Below, in pieces: positions 9,551-17,831 of a DNA stretch of 64,000 bases. Position numbers and translations under genes: made by a program. The notes below the pieces were generated by a model. It was not told the DNA's origin. It saw only the letters and a program-made list of their open reading frames with translations, and ran no database searches. Source of the stretch: Paenarthrobacter histidinolovorans (GTDB lineage: Bacteria > Actinomycetota > Actinomycetes > Actinomycetales > Micrococcaceae); the NCBI RefSeq assembly GCF_014647595.1, contig NZ_BMPM01000003.1:496001-560000 (forward strand), in the 5' to 3' direction. The stretch's first letter is position 1. Each line of letters begins with the position of its first letter.

Positions 9551-10635
9551 CCACGGTGGGGATCATTGGCTGCGGCAGCGCCGGACTGGCGCTGGCCGCG
9601 CACTTGATGCAGCAAGGGACAACGGTCCGGGACATGGTGGATCAGAATCACCAATTGCTGGACAGGCTTCACCGCTCGGGAAAACTCACGATGAGCGGTC
9701 ACCTGGGAAGCGGCACATTCGCCCTGCCGGAGTTGTCGGACGACTACAGCAGCCTGGCCGAATGTGACGTGATCTTCATTGCGACCACCGCCGACCGGCA
9801 CATCGCCGTCGCGCGCACTCTGGCCCAAACCCTGAACCAGGGTCAACTCTGCGTACTCGTGACCGGCTACGTCAACGGGGCGGCTGCATTTGCCGGGGTG
9901 CTTTCCGACGCCGGGTTCCCGGGCGCCGACGAATCCGTCATTGCCATGAACACATCGCCACACCTTTCTTATGCATCCGGTGATGGTTCGCTGCATATCG
10001 CTGCGGTCAAAAGCTGGTTCGAAGTCTCCGGCACCACACCGGAGGCCGCCGCCAGAGGTGCTTCCGTGCTGAAACATTGGTTTCCGGCCGCGGCCGCAGC
10101 ACGGCACCAGCTAGCCTCATCCTTGAACAACCCGAATCCCATTGCTCACGTCCCCGCGGCCGTGTTGAACGCCGTCGCAGCTTCCCGGGAGGCACACGGG
10201 TTGATCCCACCCCAGGGAGCATTCCATCTGGGGGACTTCGGAGCGCCGGCGCTGGAGTCGCTGCGAAATGGTTTGGACGCCGAACGGCTCGCTGTCATGA
10301 AAGGTCTTGGCATGGGCCGGTACTCCCTGAGCAGGACTACATTCGCTGCCCGCGCCTACGGGCCGGGCGCCCGGGAAACGGCACCACCCAGAATCGGACC
10401 GACCTTTCAGCGTCGCCTTGTAACCGAAGACGTCCCCTGTGGGCTCGTTCCCCTTGAACACCTCGGCCTGCAGGCCGGAATTCCGACGCCGGACATGACC
10501 GCACTGATCTCGCTGCTTTGTTCCCTGGAAGGCCAGGACTTCCGGGCTCATCCAGCTGCACGCGCCCGGACAGTCGCGCTCCGGTGCGCTGCCATAACGG
10601 GACAACCCCATCGAGAAAGAGCGCCCCTGACATGA
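9547..10635 (+). CDS. NAD/NADP octopine/nopaline (opine) dehydrogenase-family protein
   Basis: 362 residues. An N-terminal Rossmann fold with GIIGCGSAGLALAAHL is followed by an all-helical C-terminal domain containing HVPAAVLNA, the arrangement of opine and octopine dehydrogenases. These reversibly join or split an amino acid and a keto acid with NAD(P)H. ATGA overlaps at both ends place it firmly in the operon. An enzyme splitting a secondary amine into an amino acid and a keto acid would suit the aminotransferase and ALDH nearby; that is inference. Confidence 0.75.
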   Translation: MTTVGIIGCGSAGLALAAHLMQQGTTVRDMVDQNHQLLDRLHRSGKLTMSGHLGSGTFALPELSDDYSSLAECDVIFIATTADRHIAVARTLAQTLNQGQLCVLVTGYVNGAAAFAGVLSDAGFPGADESVIAMNTSPHLSYASGDGSLHIAAVKSWFEVSGTTPEAAARGASVLKHWFPAAAAARHQLASSLNNPNPIAHVPAAVLNAVAASREAHGLIPPQGAFHLGDFGAPALESLRNGLDAERLAVMKGLGMGRYSLSRTTFAARAYGPGARETAPPRIGPTFQRRLVTEDVPCGLVPLEHLGLQAGIPTPDMTALISLLCSLEGQDFRAHPAARARTVALRCAAITGQPHRERAPLT

Positions 10636-11372
10636 ACACACAGTCGCCGCATAACGGCAAACGCATCGTGGTAACCGGGGCGGCCCGCGGTATCGGCCGG
10701 GGGATCGCCGAACGCTTCGCGGCGGCAGGTGCGTTCGTCACCCTGCTCGACAGAGACGGACATGAAGCACAACGTGTCGCTGAAGGCATCCGAGAGGCAA
10801 CGGCCGTTGAACTCGATGTCACCGACAGCGAGGCCATGAAGCACTTTTTTGCCGATGCCGGGTATCCGTTTGACGTCGTCATCGCCAACGCCGGGGTGTC
10901 CCTGCCTGGGCAGTCCGTCCTTGAGACCTCGGACGAGACGTGGGGGTGGCTGATGGACAACAACCTCAAAGGCGCCTTCAACACGATGCGATACGGTGCG
11001 GCCCGCATGCTGGACGACGGCGTCTCCGGACGGATCATCGCAACGTCCTCAGTGGCGGGCATTACCGCCGAACCCGGTTACGCCGTCTATGCCGCCGCCA
11101 AGTGGGGGCTCATGGGACTGGTCAAGTCCATGGCCATGGAACTTGCGCCCTCAGGGATCCTCGTCAACGGAGTGTGCCCTGGGGACGTTCAGACCCGGTT
11201 TCTGAGCGAAACCGCAGCCACTGACGTCTATAGCGGGGCACTCGGCCGTCCCGCCCGGATCGACGAAATCACTGGTATTTACCTGTGGCTTGCAGGCCCC
11301 GAGGCCAGCTACGCAGTAGGCGAAACCGTGGTCCTGGACGGTGGACTGTCCCTGTCCGCCATGGCCCGCTAG
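10632..11372 (+). CDS. Short-chain dehydrogenase/reductase (SDR)
   Basis: 246 residues of classical SDR architecture: TGAARGIGRG cofactor motif near residue 15, ANAGVS, the catalytic tyrosine and lysine in YAVYAAAKWG, and the closing VLDGGLS. It oxidises or reduces an alcohol/ketone with NAD(P)(H). ATG 10632 overlaps the preceding stop by ATGA. It ends the first transcription unit of the island; 222 bp including a second operator copy follow before the next gene. Confidence 0.85.
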   Translation: MNTQSPHNGKRIVVTGAARGIGRGIAERFAAAGAFVTLLDRDGHEAQRVAEGIREATAVELDVTDSEAMKHFFADAGYPFDVVIANAGVSLPGQSVLETSDETWGWLMDNNLKGAFNTMRYGAARMLDDGVSGRIIATSSVAGITAEPGYAVYAAAKWGLMGLVKSMAMELAPSGILVNGVCPGDVQTRFLSETAATDVYSGALGRPARIDEITGIYLWLAGPEASYAVGETVVLDGGLSLSAMAR

Positions 11373-11445
11373 TTCCCGGCACCGCCTTCGGTCGAGAACC
11401 AGGAAACGCCGTTGAAACACCAGAGATACACAAAAGAAATCATTG

Positions 11446-11465
11446 CATCATCACTGATGATGAAG
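11446..11465. promoter_or_regulatory. Inverted-repeat operator, copy 2
   Basis: CATCATCA and TGATGAAG separated by CTGA; relative to copy 1 only one arm base differs, and spacing is identical. Overlapping repeats (CATCATCA-C-TGATGATG) make it symmetrical in a second register. It lies 130 bp before the MFS start, beside AT-rich TAAATTTA. Confidence 0.7.
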
Positions 11466-11594
11466 TAAATTTAGTGGTACGGATCACGTAGAAGCCCAGT
11501 CGGGTTCAGGTTCCGGGCTCCAGTAAGAACGCAGGCCAGCAAAGGCGCTGCTTGCGGATCCTGAAGCATTTAGCCCATTCTCAGGAGGCAGAAA

Positions 11595-13037
11595 ATGAGT
11601 TCACTAGACATCAAGGGCGGCGGGCCCAGACTTAATTCCATGCTGCTGAAGCTCTCCGAATCGGTCGACAAGATTCCGCTCACCCGGACCCACTGGGCGA
11701 CGATCCTGTTGGTCGTGGCCGGCATGTTCTTCGACATTCTGGAATCCAATTCCTTGGGCCTCGCCGGCCCGCAGATCATCGCAACGTTTGGCATCTCGAA
11801 AGCCGAATTTGCATTGATCAGCTCCATGACCTTCATCGGCCTGACCATTGGGGCCTACCTTGGCGGAATGCTCTCCGACATCAAAGGGCGCAAGTTCGCG
11901 CTCGTGGCAAACCTCGTCGTGTACTCCGTGGGTGGCGTCCTGTGCGCTTTGGCCCCGAACTATGAAGTACTCATGGGGTCGCGGCTGATCGTTGGCATTG
12001 GCCTCGGCGGCGAGCTCGCGGTCGGGATTGCGTTGATCTGCGAAATCATGCCCACCAAATACCGCGCCCAAGCGGTAGCAGCCCTCAACGTGGGTTCTGG
12101 CGGGCTTGGCAACGTCGTGGCTCCGGCCTACGCCGCGTTGGTCCTGGTCGCCCTCGGCAACTTCTTTGGCGGACCCCAGGTCGCGTGGCGCTGGCTCTTT
12201 GGATTGCTGATCGTGCCCGTCCTTCTGGTTCTGGTGATCCGCCGGAACATGCCCGAATCTCCGCGTTTCCTTCTCACACGAGGCGACATCGCCGGCGCCA
12301 ACCGAAGCCTTACGGCGCTGGCAGCCGGCAGGATTCCTGACGAAGAGATCCACATCAAGGTCGAAGACCTCCACGACGACGACGGCGCCGCCGTCGTCCG
12401 CCCCCAGAAGATCCGCCTGGGAGAGATCTTCACCCGCGGACTGCGGCGGCGCACAGCAACGGCCAGCGGCGCATACTTCATGGTGGTTGCCGCGCAGATG
12501 TCACTGCTCACGCTCATGCCAACGTTCCTCGTCGCCCGCGGCTCAACCATCGGCCAAAGCCTGTTGTACACACTCATCATGCAGATCGGCAGCCTCCTCG
12601 GCGCCCTCTGTGCAGCGACGATCACCTACAGGTTCCGACGCCGCACCGTGATGGTCACCGGTGCCGTCCTCGGGTGCCTTGTCGGCCTGGGATTCGGCCT
12701 GATGGCCAACACAGACCCTTTGATCCTGATCTTTGGATCCCTGTTCCAGTTCTTCACACTTCTGCTGACCACCACCCTGTGGTCCTGGGCACCGGAACTC
12801 TTCCCCACAAGAGTCCGCGGATTCGGTGTCTCCTTCGTCAAAGGCACCGGCGGTCTGGGCATCATCGTCATGCCGCCCCTGATCGCTCTGATCTTCGACA
12901 AAGCCGGCCTCCCCGGGGTCTTCACCACCATGGCCATCATGTTCGCCATCACGGCCCTCCTGGCGCTGGCCGGAGTTGAAACCAAGGACCAGACGCTCGA
13001 AGAAGCCAACGAAGCCAGGCCCGTATTCCATGCCTGA
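11595..13037 (+). CDS. MFS carrier, aromatic acid/metabolite:H+ symporter type
   Basis: 480 residues, about 12 transmembrane segments with a large central loop near residue 255. The family loop GMLSDIKGRKFA lies after the second segment and ELFPTRVRGFG in the second half. ATG 11595 is preceded by a strong AGGAGG. It probably imports the substrate of the island; the operator upstream ties it to the FCD regulator. It overlaps the next gene by 8 bp. The solute is unknown. Confidence 0.85.
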   Translation: MSSLDIKGGGPRLNSMLLKLSESVDKIPLTRTHWATILLVVAGMFFDILESNSLGLAGPQIIATFGISKAEFALISSMTFIGLTIGAYLGGMLSDIKGRKFALVANLVVYSVGGVLCALAPNYEVLMGSRLIVGIGLGGELAVGIALICEIMPTKYRAQAVAALNVGSGGLGNVVAPAYAALVLVALGNFFGGPQVAWRWLFGLLIVPVLLVLVIRRNMPESPRFLLTRGDIAGANRSLTALAAGRIPDEEIHIKVEDLHDDDGAAVVRPQKIRLGEIFTRGLRRRTATASGAYFMVVAAQMSLLTLMPTFLVARGSTIGQSLLYTLIMQIGSLLGALCAATITYRFRRRTVMVTGAVLGCLVGLGFGLMANTDPLILIFGSLFQFFTLLLTTTLWSWAPELFPTRVRGFGVSFVKGTGGLGIIVMPPLIALIFDKAGLPGVFTTMAIMFAITALLALAGVETKDQTLEEANEARPVFHA

Positions 13038-13992
13038 ACAGCATTCGACAGTTCCGGGCGGCACCATCCGAATCGCGGCCGCCCGGAACCTGGCCTACCT
13101 GCCACACTATGTCGGAATCTCCTGCGGATATTTTGCCGCTGAAGGGCTCACCGTTGATGTGCTGGAGCAGCCGCCAGGGCACGGAACAATCACCGATGCA
13201 GTGATTCGAGGTGAAGCCGACCTTGTTCTGGGAAGCGTCGTCTTCGCCGACCGACTCAACAGAACGAAGCCCAGCGCGGTGGTCGCCGTGAGCAACACCC
13301 AGACCCGTCATTTCCTCTTCCAAAAAGCCGACGATATCGCGGTGGGTGGAAGCCCGGAGAACTTCGACTGGAATGCGCTCCGGGGCCGGGTCATCATCGT
13401 TGCGCCGACTTACGTCCCAACGTCATGGGTGGCCTTTCTGGACATCCTGCACCAACGCAGCATCCCCCTGGGAGACATCAGGATCCTCGTCGGCTACCAA
13501 CCCGAAGCGGTGGTGGAGGAATTCCTCGCCGGACCAGGAGACTTCCTCCTCGCTGGTGGACAAGAAGCCCAGGACCCCCGGCTCCGGGAAGCCGTTCCAC
13601 TCGCCAACGGGCTGGGGCCCGTCCCGTGGTCTGTCTACTGCGCCACCCGATCCTGGGCGCAGGAGCACCAACCCGAACTCAATGCCTTCCGCTCTGCTCT
13701 GGGGAAAGCCCAGGCTTGGCTGGCGGAGCAAAGTCCAACCGATGTGGCTACCGCAGCGCAGGAATGGTTTCCAGCCATCACACCAAGGGAGTTGCACGAC
13801 ACGGTTGCCCAGTTCCAGAGGATCGGATTCTGGGCGAAGACACCCCAAGCTGTTCCAGCGGAATTCAGATCATGGCAAGCCGCACTTATCCGGGCAGGAC
13901 TCCTCGCAGATGACGCTAACCTTCTCGCAATGATCGAGGATCCTGCCGGCAAAGACCAACAGGGAGATAACGATGACACAAACTCAGCTTGA
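13030..13992 (+). CDS. NMT1/THI5-like solute-binding-fold protein without signal peptide
   Basis: 320 residues resembling periplasmic binding proteins of the nitrate/taurine/pyrimidine precursor type, with NLAYLPHYVGISCGYFAAEGL near the N-terminus and GEADLVLGS following. No signal peptide or lipobox precedes residue 18, and no ABC ATPase or permease is nearby. It may be a cytosolic sensor, a co-factor of the MFS gene it overlaps, or an enzyme of the THI5 sort. The start ATG 13030 overlaps the MFS stop by 8 bp; its end overlaps the next gene by 20 bp. Confidence 0.7.
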   Translation: MPEQHSTVPGGTIRIAAARNLAYLPHYVGISCGYFAAEGLTVDVLEQPPGHGTITDAVIRGEADLVLGSVVFADRLNRTKPSAVVAVSNTQTRHFLFQKADDIAVGGSPENFDWNALRGRVIIVAPTYVPTSWVAFLDILHQRSIPLGDIRILVGYQPEAVVEEFLAGPGDFLLAGGQEAQDPRLREAVPLANGLGPVPWSVYCATRSWAQEHQPELNAFRSALGKAQAWLAEQSPTDVATAAQEWFPAITPRELHDTVAQFQRIGFWAKTPQAVPAEFRSWQAALIRAGLLADDANLLAMIEDPAGKDQQGDNDDTNSA

Positions 13993-15076
13993 ACATACTT
14001 ACCTTTCCCGGGAGCTGAGCCGGGAAGAAGAACATCACGCCAAGGAACTCCACGCTCGAGCCACCGTGGTGGACACATGCGGCGCGATTCCGCCCGGGGG
14101 AGACGGATCCCTGGACGAATCCATCGCGCTCCTTCGTCGCGGAGGCGTGGACTGCGTGGGGATGACCCTCTCTGCGGAGGAACATGACCAGCGTGCGGCC
14201 ATGGACCAGATAACCTTCTGGAACCGAAACATCCGCAAACACTCCGCAGACCTCGTGAAGGTCACCTGCGCCGATGACATCCGGCAGGCCAAGGACGATG
14301 GACGCATCGGCGTGTACTACCTTTTCCAAAACGCGAAGCCCTTCGGGGACGATCCCGGGAACGTCGAGCTTTTCAAAGACATGGGCATCGTCTCCTCGGC
14401 AATCACCTACAACAAACGCAACTTCCTTGGCGACGGCTGCGCCGAACCGGAAAACGCCGGGATCAGCAGTATTGGCCGCGAGATGATCGCTGAGATGAAC
14501 CGGGTCGGCATGCTTGTCGATCTCTCCCACGGCGGAAAGCGGACCCAACTGACGGCCGCCCAAGCATCCACCGCACCGCCCTACTTCTCCCACAACAACT
14601 GCTATTCCGTGTTCGGCAACCGCAGGAATGCCACGGACGAAACCATGCAAACCGTTGCCGACAAGGGCGGGATGATGAGCACCATGCCCCTGGAAATCAA
14701 CGACGACTACCAGCCCACGGTTGCCAAGATGGTAGATCACCTCCTGCATGCACTTGGCGTTTTCGGCCCGACAGGGGTAGGAGTCTGCACGGACTTTCCC
14801 AAAGGCCGGCGCAGCGTCTACGAAACTGCCTACATCGACGACAGCGGCTATCTCAACATCCAGTACGACGGCACGCTCTATGTGAAACGCATGAAGTGGG
14901 AAGGCCCGGGCTGTCTGCAAAGTCCGCCGTGGTACCCCTACGCCGAAGGCATCAAAACCTACCAGGGCTTCCCCAACATCACCCGGGAACTGATCATCCG
15001 CGATCTGGACGACAGCACCATTGAGGCCGCCCTGGGCGGCAACTTCATCGACCTCATGAGCAGGGTCGTCGGCTAA
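13973..15076 (+). CDS. Renal dipeptidase (M19)-family protein with altered metal site
   Basis: 367 residues with the M19 TIM-barrel pattern: MLVDLSHGGK, YFSHNNCYSV and a late GVCTDFPKG match the regions holding two histidines and an aspartate in membrane dipeptidases. However, the usual N-terminal DxHxD zinc site is replaced by VVDTCGAIPP, and the bridging glutamate region reads YLFQNAKPF. So at least one metal site looks lost or rebuilt. It may hydrolyse an amide by a single-metal route or have another role. ATG 13973 follows AGGGAGATAACG and lies within the end of the preceding gene. Confidence 0.72.
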   Translation: MTQTQLEHTYLSRELSREEEHHAKELHARATVVDTCGAIPPGGDGSLDESIALLRRGGVDCVGMTLSAEEHDQRAAMDQITFWNRNIRKHSADLVKVTCADDIRQAKDDGRIGVYYLFQNAKPFGDDPGNVELFKDMGIVSSAITYNKRNFLGDGCAEPENAGISSIGREMIAEMNRVGMLVDLSHGGKRTQLTAAQASTAPPYFSHNNCYSVFGNRRNATDETMQTVADKGGMMSTMPLEINDDYQPTVAKMVDHLLHALGVFGPTGVGVCTDFPKGRRSVYETAYIDDSGYLNIQYDGTLYVKRMKWEGPGCLQSPPWYPYAEGIKTYQGFPNITRELIIRDLDDSTIEAALGGNFIDLMSRVVG

Positions 15077-15116
15077 CAGCACGATCCTCCACAACACCCT
15101 GACACGGAGCAGACCC

Positions 15117-16217
15117 ATGACCACGCAGCCAACCCGCCGCCACCTGTTCGGGCCCGGTCCCAGCAACTGCTACCCCGAAGCCACCGAAGCCTTGGGCCGC
15201 CCACTCCTGGGCCACCTCGACCCCGATTTCATTACGATCCTCGACAACGCGTGTGATGCATTGAGGACTCTCTGGGGCACAACCAACACCCGCACGCTGC
15301 CGCTGAGTGCCACCGGTTCGGCCGGAATGGAGGCCGCCTTCGTAAACACCGTGGTCCCAGGAGACATTGCTGTCATCGCCGTCAACGGGCTGTTCGGTGA
15401 ACGCATGTGCGAGGTAGCACGGCGCTGCGGCGCGGAAGTAGTCCGGGTAGACCACGAATGGGGGACACCCATTGACGCCGAACGCGTCCTCAAAGCCCAT
15501 CCGAGTCCTAAAGTGATAGCCGCCGTCCACGCCGAAACATCCACCGGAGTCCTCTCCGATGTCTCCGAGTTAGGGACCAACAAGGGCGACGCTCTTCTCA
15601 TCGTTGACGCAGTCACCTCACTGGGCGGCATCGAAGTGAGGGCCGACGACTGGGGCATCGACATCGGGTACTCGGGGACGCAGAAATGTCTGGGGGTTCC
15701 GCCGGGGTTATCACCGATTACCGTCTCAGAGAGGGCCTTCAAACGACGAGTGAAGGACCCGCGCTCGTGGTATCTGGATATTGGGTTGCTCGGTGGTTAC
15801 GTCGGCGCGGCCCAAGGGAGCAGCCGAACCTACCACCACACCGCACCGGTCGCCATGGTCGCTTCCCTCGAAGCCGGGCTACGCCGGATTCTTGATGAAG
15901 GCCTGGAACACGTCTGGGCACGCCACGAAGCTGCGGGGCAGGCGTTGCGCGAAGGACTGCAGAACCTGGGCCTGGAACTCTTTGCCCCGGAAGGCTACCG
16001 CCTGCCGAGCCTCACAACAGTCAAAGTTCCCGAAGGCGTGGAGTCCGCAAGAGTGCGCCGGCACCTGATGGGAAAATACAGCATGGAAATCGGCGCCGGC
16101 GTAGGGCGATATGCAGACTCGATCTGGAGGATCGGCACCATGGGGCCCAACGCCCAACAGGACTCCGTCGAGCTGATTCTCGGGGCCCTGGAGGACGGCA
16201 TACGCAGGTCCGCTTGA
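15117..16217 (+). CDS. Class V aminotransferase (alanine/ureidoglycine-glyoxylate type)
   Basis: 366 residues of fold-type I. The motif GPGPSNCYPE at the start, HAETSTGV, IVDAVTSLGG, and the PLP lysine in SGTQKCLGVPPG are typical of alanine-glyoxylate, serine-pyruvate and PucG-type (S)-ureidoglycine-glyoxylate aminotransferases. It moves an amino group to or from glyoxylate or pyruvate. ATG 15117 has ACGGAG upstream. A PucG-like role would fit ureide breakdown with the two allantoinase-class genes upstream, but specificity is inferred. Confidence 0.83.
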   Translation: MTTQPTRRHLFGPGPSNCYPEATEALGRPLLGHLDPDFITILDNACDALRTLWGTTNTRTLPLSATGSAGMEAAFVNTVVPGDIAVIAVNGLFGERMCEVARRCGAEVVRVDHEWGTPIDAERVLKAHPSPKVIAAVHAETSTGVLSDVSELGTNKGDALLIVDAVTSLGGIEVRADDWGIDIGYSGTQKCLGVPPGLSPITVSERAFKRRVKDPRSWYLDIGLLGGYVGAAQGSSRTYHHTAPVAMVASLEAGLRRILDEGLEHVWARHEAAGQALREGLQNLGLELFAPEGYRLPSLTTVKVPEGVESARVRRHLMGKYSMEIGAGVGRYADSIWRIGTMGPNAQQDSVELILGALEDGIRRSA

Positions 16218-16374
16218 GACCCAATAATTCATGAGTGACCTGACGCCTTCTGAAGCGTCCCCCATGTCCGAAGTCAGAAAGCAGGGATGAACGCGCTTGC
16301 CTGCTTGAGCAGTGGCCGGCGGACGCGCACAGCTGGCCCCGTATCTGAAGACGTTGGCGATCGGAGGTGTCAGT
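16218..16374. other. Intergenic stretch after the aminotransferase
   Basis: No convincing coding sequence. A weak inverted repeat GACGC...GCGTC near 16240 could end transcription of the island. Confidence 0.4.
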
Positions 16375-16638
16375 CTATTCATATTTGGTTTTCAGGCCGG
16401 GTGCCCACCCCTGACCTGCCAAATATGTGAAGGCACTCCACGCTGGCGCAATCAACTGGCAGCCATGTTGATGCTGCGCGGCGAACGAAGGCCGACGCTT
16501 GGGTCCTGCCCGAAATACAGCCGGACCGTCACAGGACAGGCATGCCAGTTCCGGCCGGGCCAAGTCTTGATCTTGGGGGAGAAGAACTGCGAACTCTGCG
16601 GCGGTCCATTCCTTACCATCCATGATGTTCTTTGCCAT
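16375..16638 (-). CDS. Small CoiA N-terminal-like protein, probably truncated
   Basis: About 87 residues beginning MAKNIMDGKEW after a good AGAGGAGG (an in-frame GTG lies nine bases earlier). The middle, with LACLSCDGPAVFRAG, KRRPSFAA and HQHGC, resembles the zinc-binding N-terminal domain of competence-associated CoiA-like nucleases, which are normally several hundred residues long. The nuclease part is absent and the last 20 residues look like read-through. It is either a stand-alone small protein or the remnant of a larger gene. Confidence 0.4.
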   Translation of the reverse strand: MAKNIMDGKEWTAAEFAVLLPQDQDLARPELACLSCDGPAVFRAGPKRRPSFAAQHQHGCQLIAPAWSAFTYLAGQGWAPGLKTKYE

Positions 16639-16908
16639 GAACACGGCGCCTCCTCTCATACGGTGTGTGGCGATGAATGGTTTTGCCTCGGATTCTGGTC
16701 GCATCGTAGCCAGCGTCCTGCGAGTGAGGGGCCCGAAGTTGGTCGCTGGTCGCACGCCTCGGCCGGTCCCTGGCGTCGGCCTGAGCCGGCCCCGCCCGCA
16801 TAATGGTGCATGTCGAACCGGGCATCCGCCGTGCCTGGCACAGCCGGCGGTGACCGGAAGGGTGGCGGGGCTTGCCCTTTGTTCTTCGGCGCCAGTACGC
16901 CTCTGGGT
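16639..16908. other. Intergenic stretch, no feature recognised
   Basis: Apart from the ribosome-binding site of the small minus-strand gene, I see no gene, hairpin or repeat here. Several overlapping open frames exist but none resembles a protein family. Confidence 0.4.
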
Positions 16909-17700
16909 TTAGGATTTGGAGCTTGGCCGTCCCGGAATATGGCTCAGAATGGACTTTGAGAAGCCGCCGTCAACACAGATGTCCTGCCCGGTCACGTAGC
17001 CCGCCAGCGGGCTTATGAGGAACTCAATGACATTCGCAATGTCCATGGGATCTCCAACTCTTGCCAAGGGGATAATGTTCTCCCGCGCCTTCTTGATCTG
17101 GGGGTCGGCGTACATCTTTTCGGTCATCCGGGTGTGGGTCATGCCGGGAGAGACTACGTTGACACGAATTCCTTCAGGTGCCCACTCCAGAGCGAGTGTT
17201 TGGGCAAGCATGGTCAAAGCAGCTTTGCTGGGGCTGTAGGCGCCTGACCCAGCGTGGGGGATCTGACCGGACATTGACGAGGTAAAGCAGGCGGCACCGC
17301 GGCTCTGCCGCAAATGCGGGTGGCTGGCTTTGGCAAGGAGCCACGCGCCGCGGAGATTAACGGCGAACATATCGTCCCAGTCCTCGATGGACACATCGCA
17401 GATCTGGCCAGGATTGGCAATCCCCGCATTCGCGATCAGTGCGTCCAGCCCCCCGAACTCCGCCACGGCGGCGTCGACCAATTTGCCGGGCACCGCTGGG
17501 TCACCGAGATCTCCCGCCAAAGCGATGGCCGTGCCACCCAGTGACTCGATTGATCGCACGACCTGCTCTTGGTTGCCGTTAATGTCGTGTCCCGCTACGG
17601 CTATCCTGGGGTGTTCGCCCCGGGCGAGAGCCGCCTCTGCAATTCTCAGGCAGGCGGATGCCCCAATGCCGCTGCTTCCACCGCTGACCAACGCTCTCAT
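16909..17700 (-). CDS. Short-chain dehydrogenase/reductase (SDR)
   Basis: 263 residues: SGGSSGIGAS cofactor motif, ANAGIANPG, catalytic YSPSK in GAYSPSKAAL, and ICVDGGFSKS near the end. ATG 17700 is chosen since GAAGGAG precedes it by nine bases, although the frame extends to 17727. It is the last gene of the leftward arm of the LacI-regulated island and may oxidise a sugar, polyol or sugar-acid hydroxyl. A small hairpin separates it from the isomerase gene. Confidence 0.85.
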   Translation of the reverse strand: MRALVSGGSSGIGASACLRIAEAALARGEHPRIAVAGHDINGNQEQVVRSIESLGGTAIALAGDLGDPAVPGKLVDAAVAEFGGLDALIANAGIANPGQICDVSIEDWDDMFAVNLRGAWLLAKASHPHLRQSRGAACFTSSMSGQIPHAGSGAYSPSKAALTMLAQTLALEWAPEGIRVNVVSPGMTHTRMTEKMYADPQIKKARENIIPLARVGDPMDIANVIEFLISPLAGYVTGQDICVDGGFSKSILSHIPGRPSSKS

Positions 17701-17746
17701 TACGTTCACTCCTTCAATAGCGGTCACCCCGGAAAATAATCCCGGA

Positions 17747-17770
17747 CCGCAACGTTCATTGACGTTGCGG
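17747..17770. terminator. Intergenic hairpin
   Basis: Perfect 9-bp stem CCGCAACGT / ACGTTGCGG around a 6-base loop, between two leftward genes. No T-run follows on the minus strand, so it may be a processing or attenuation site rather than a terminator. Confidence 0.4.
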
Positions 17771-17831
17771 AGAAATGGAAAATGTGACCTTTGACATTTT
17801 TCTCGTAGTTACTGGCTGAAGTGCCGTGATC

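Noticed and set aside
13916..15166. 416-codon open frame antisense to the M19-like gene
   Set aside because: Explained by codon bias of the real plus-strand gene; no motif or ribosome site.
16312..16803. 163-codon plus-strand frame in the gap after the aminotransferase
   Set aside because: No family resemblance; the minus-strand CoiA-like frame with a ribosome site is the better reading.
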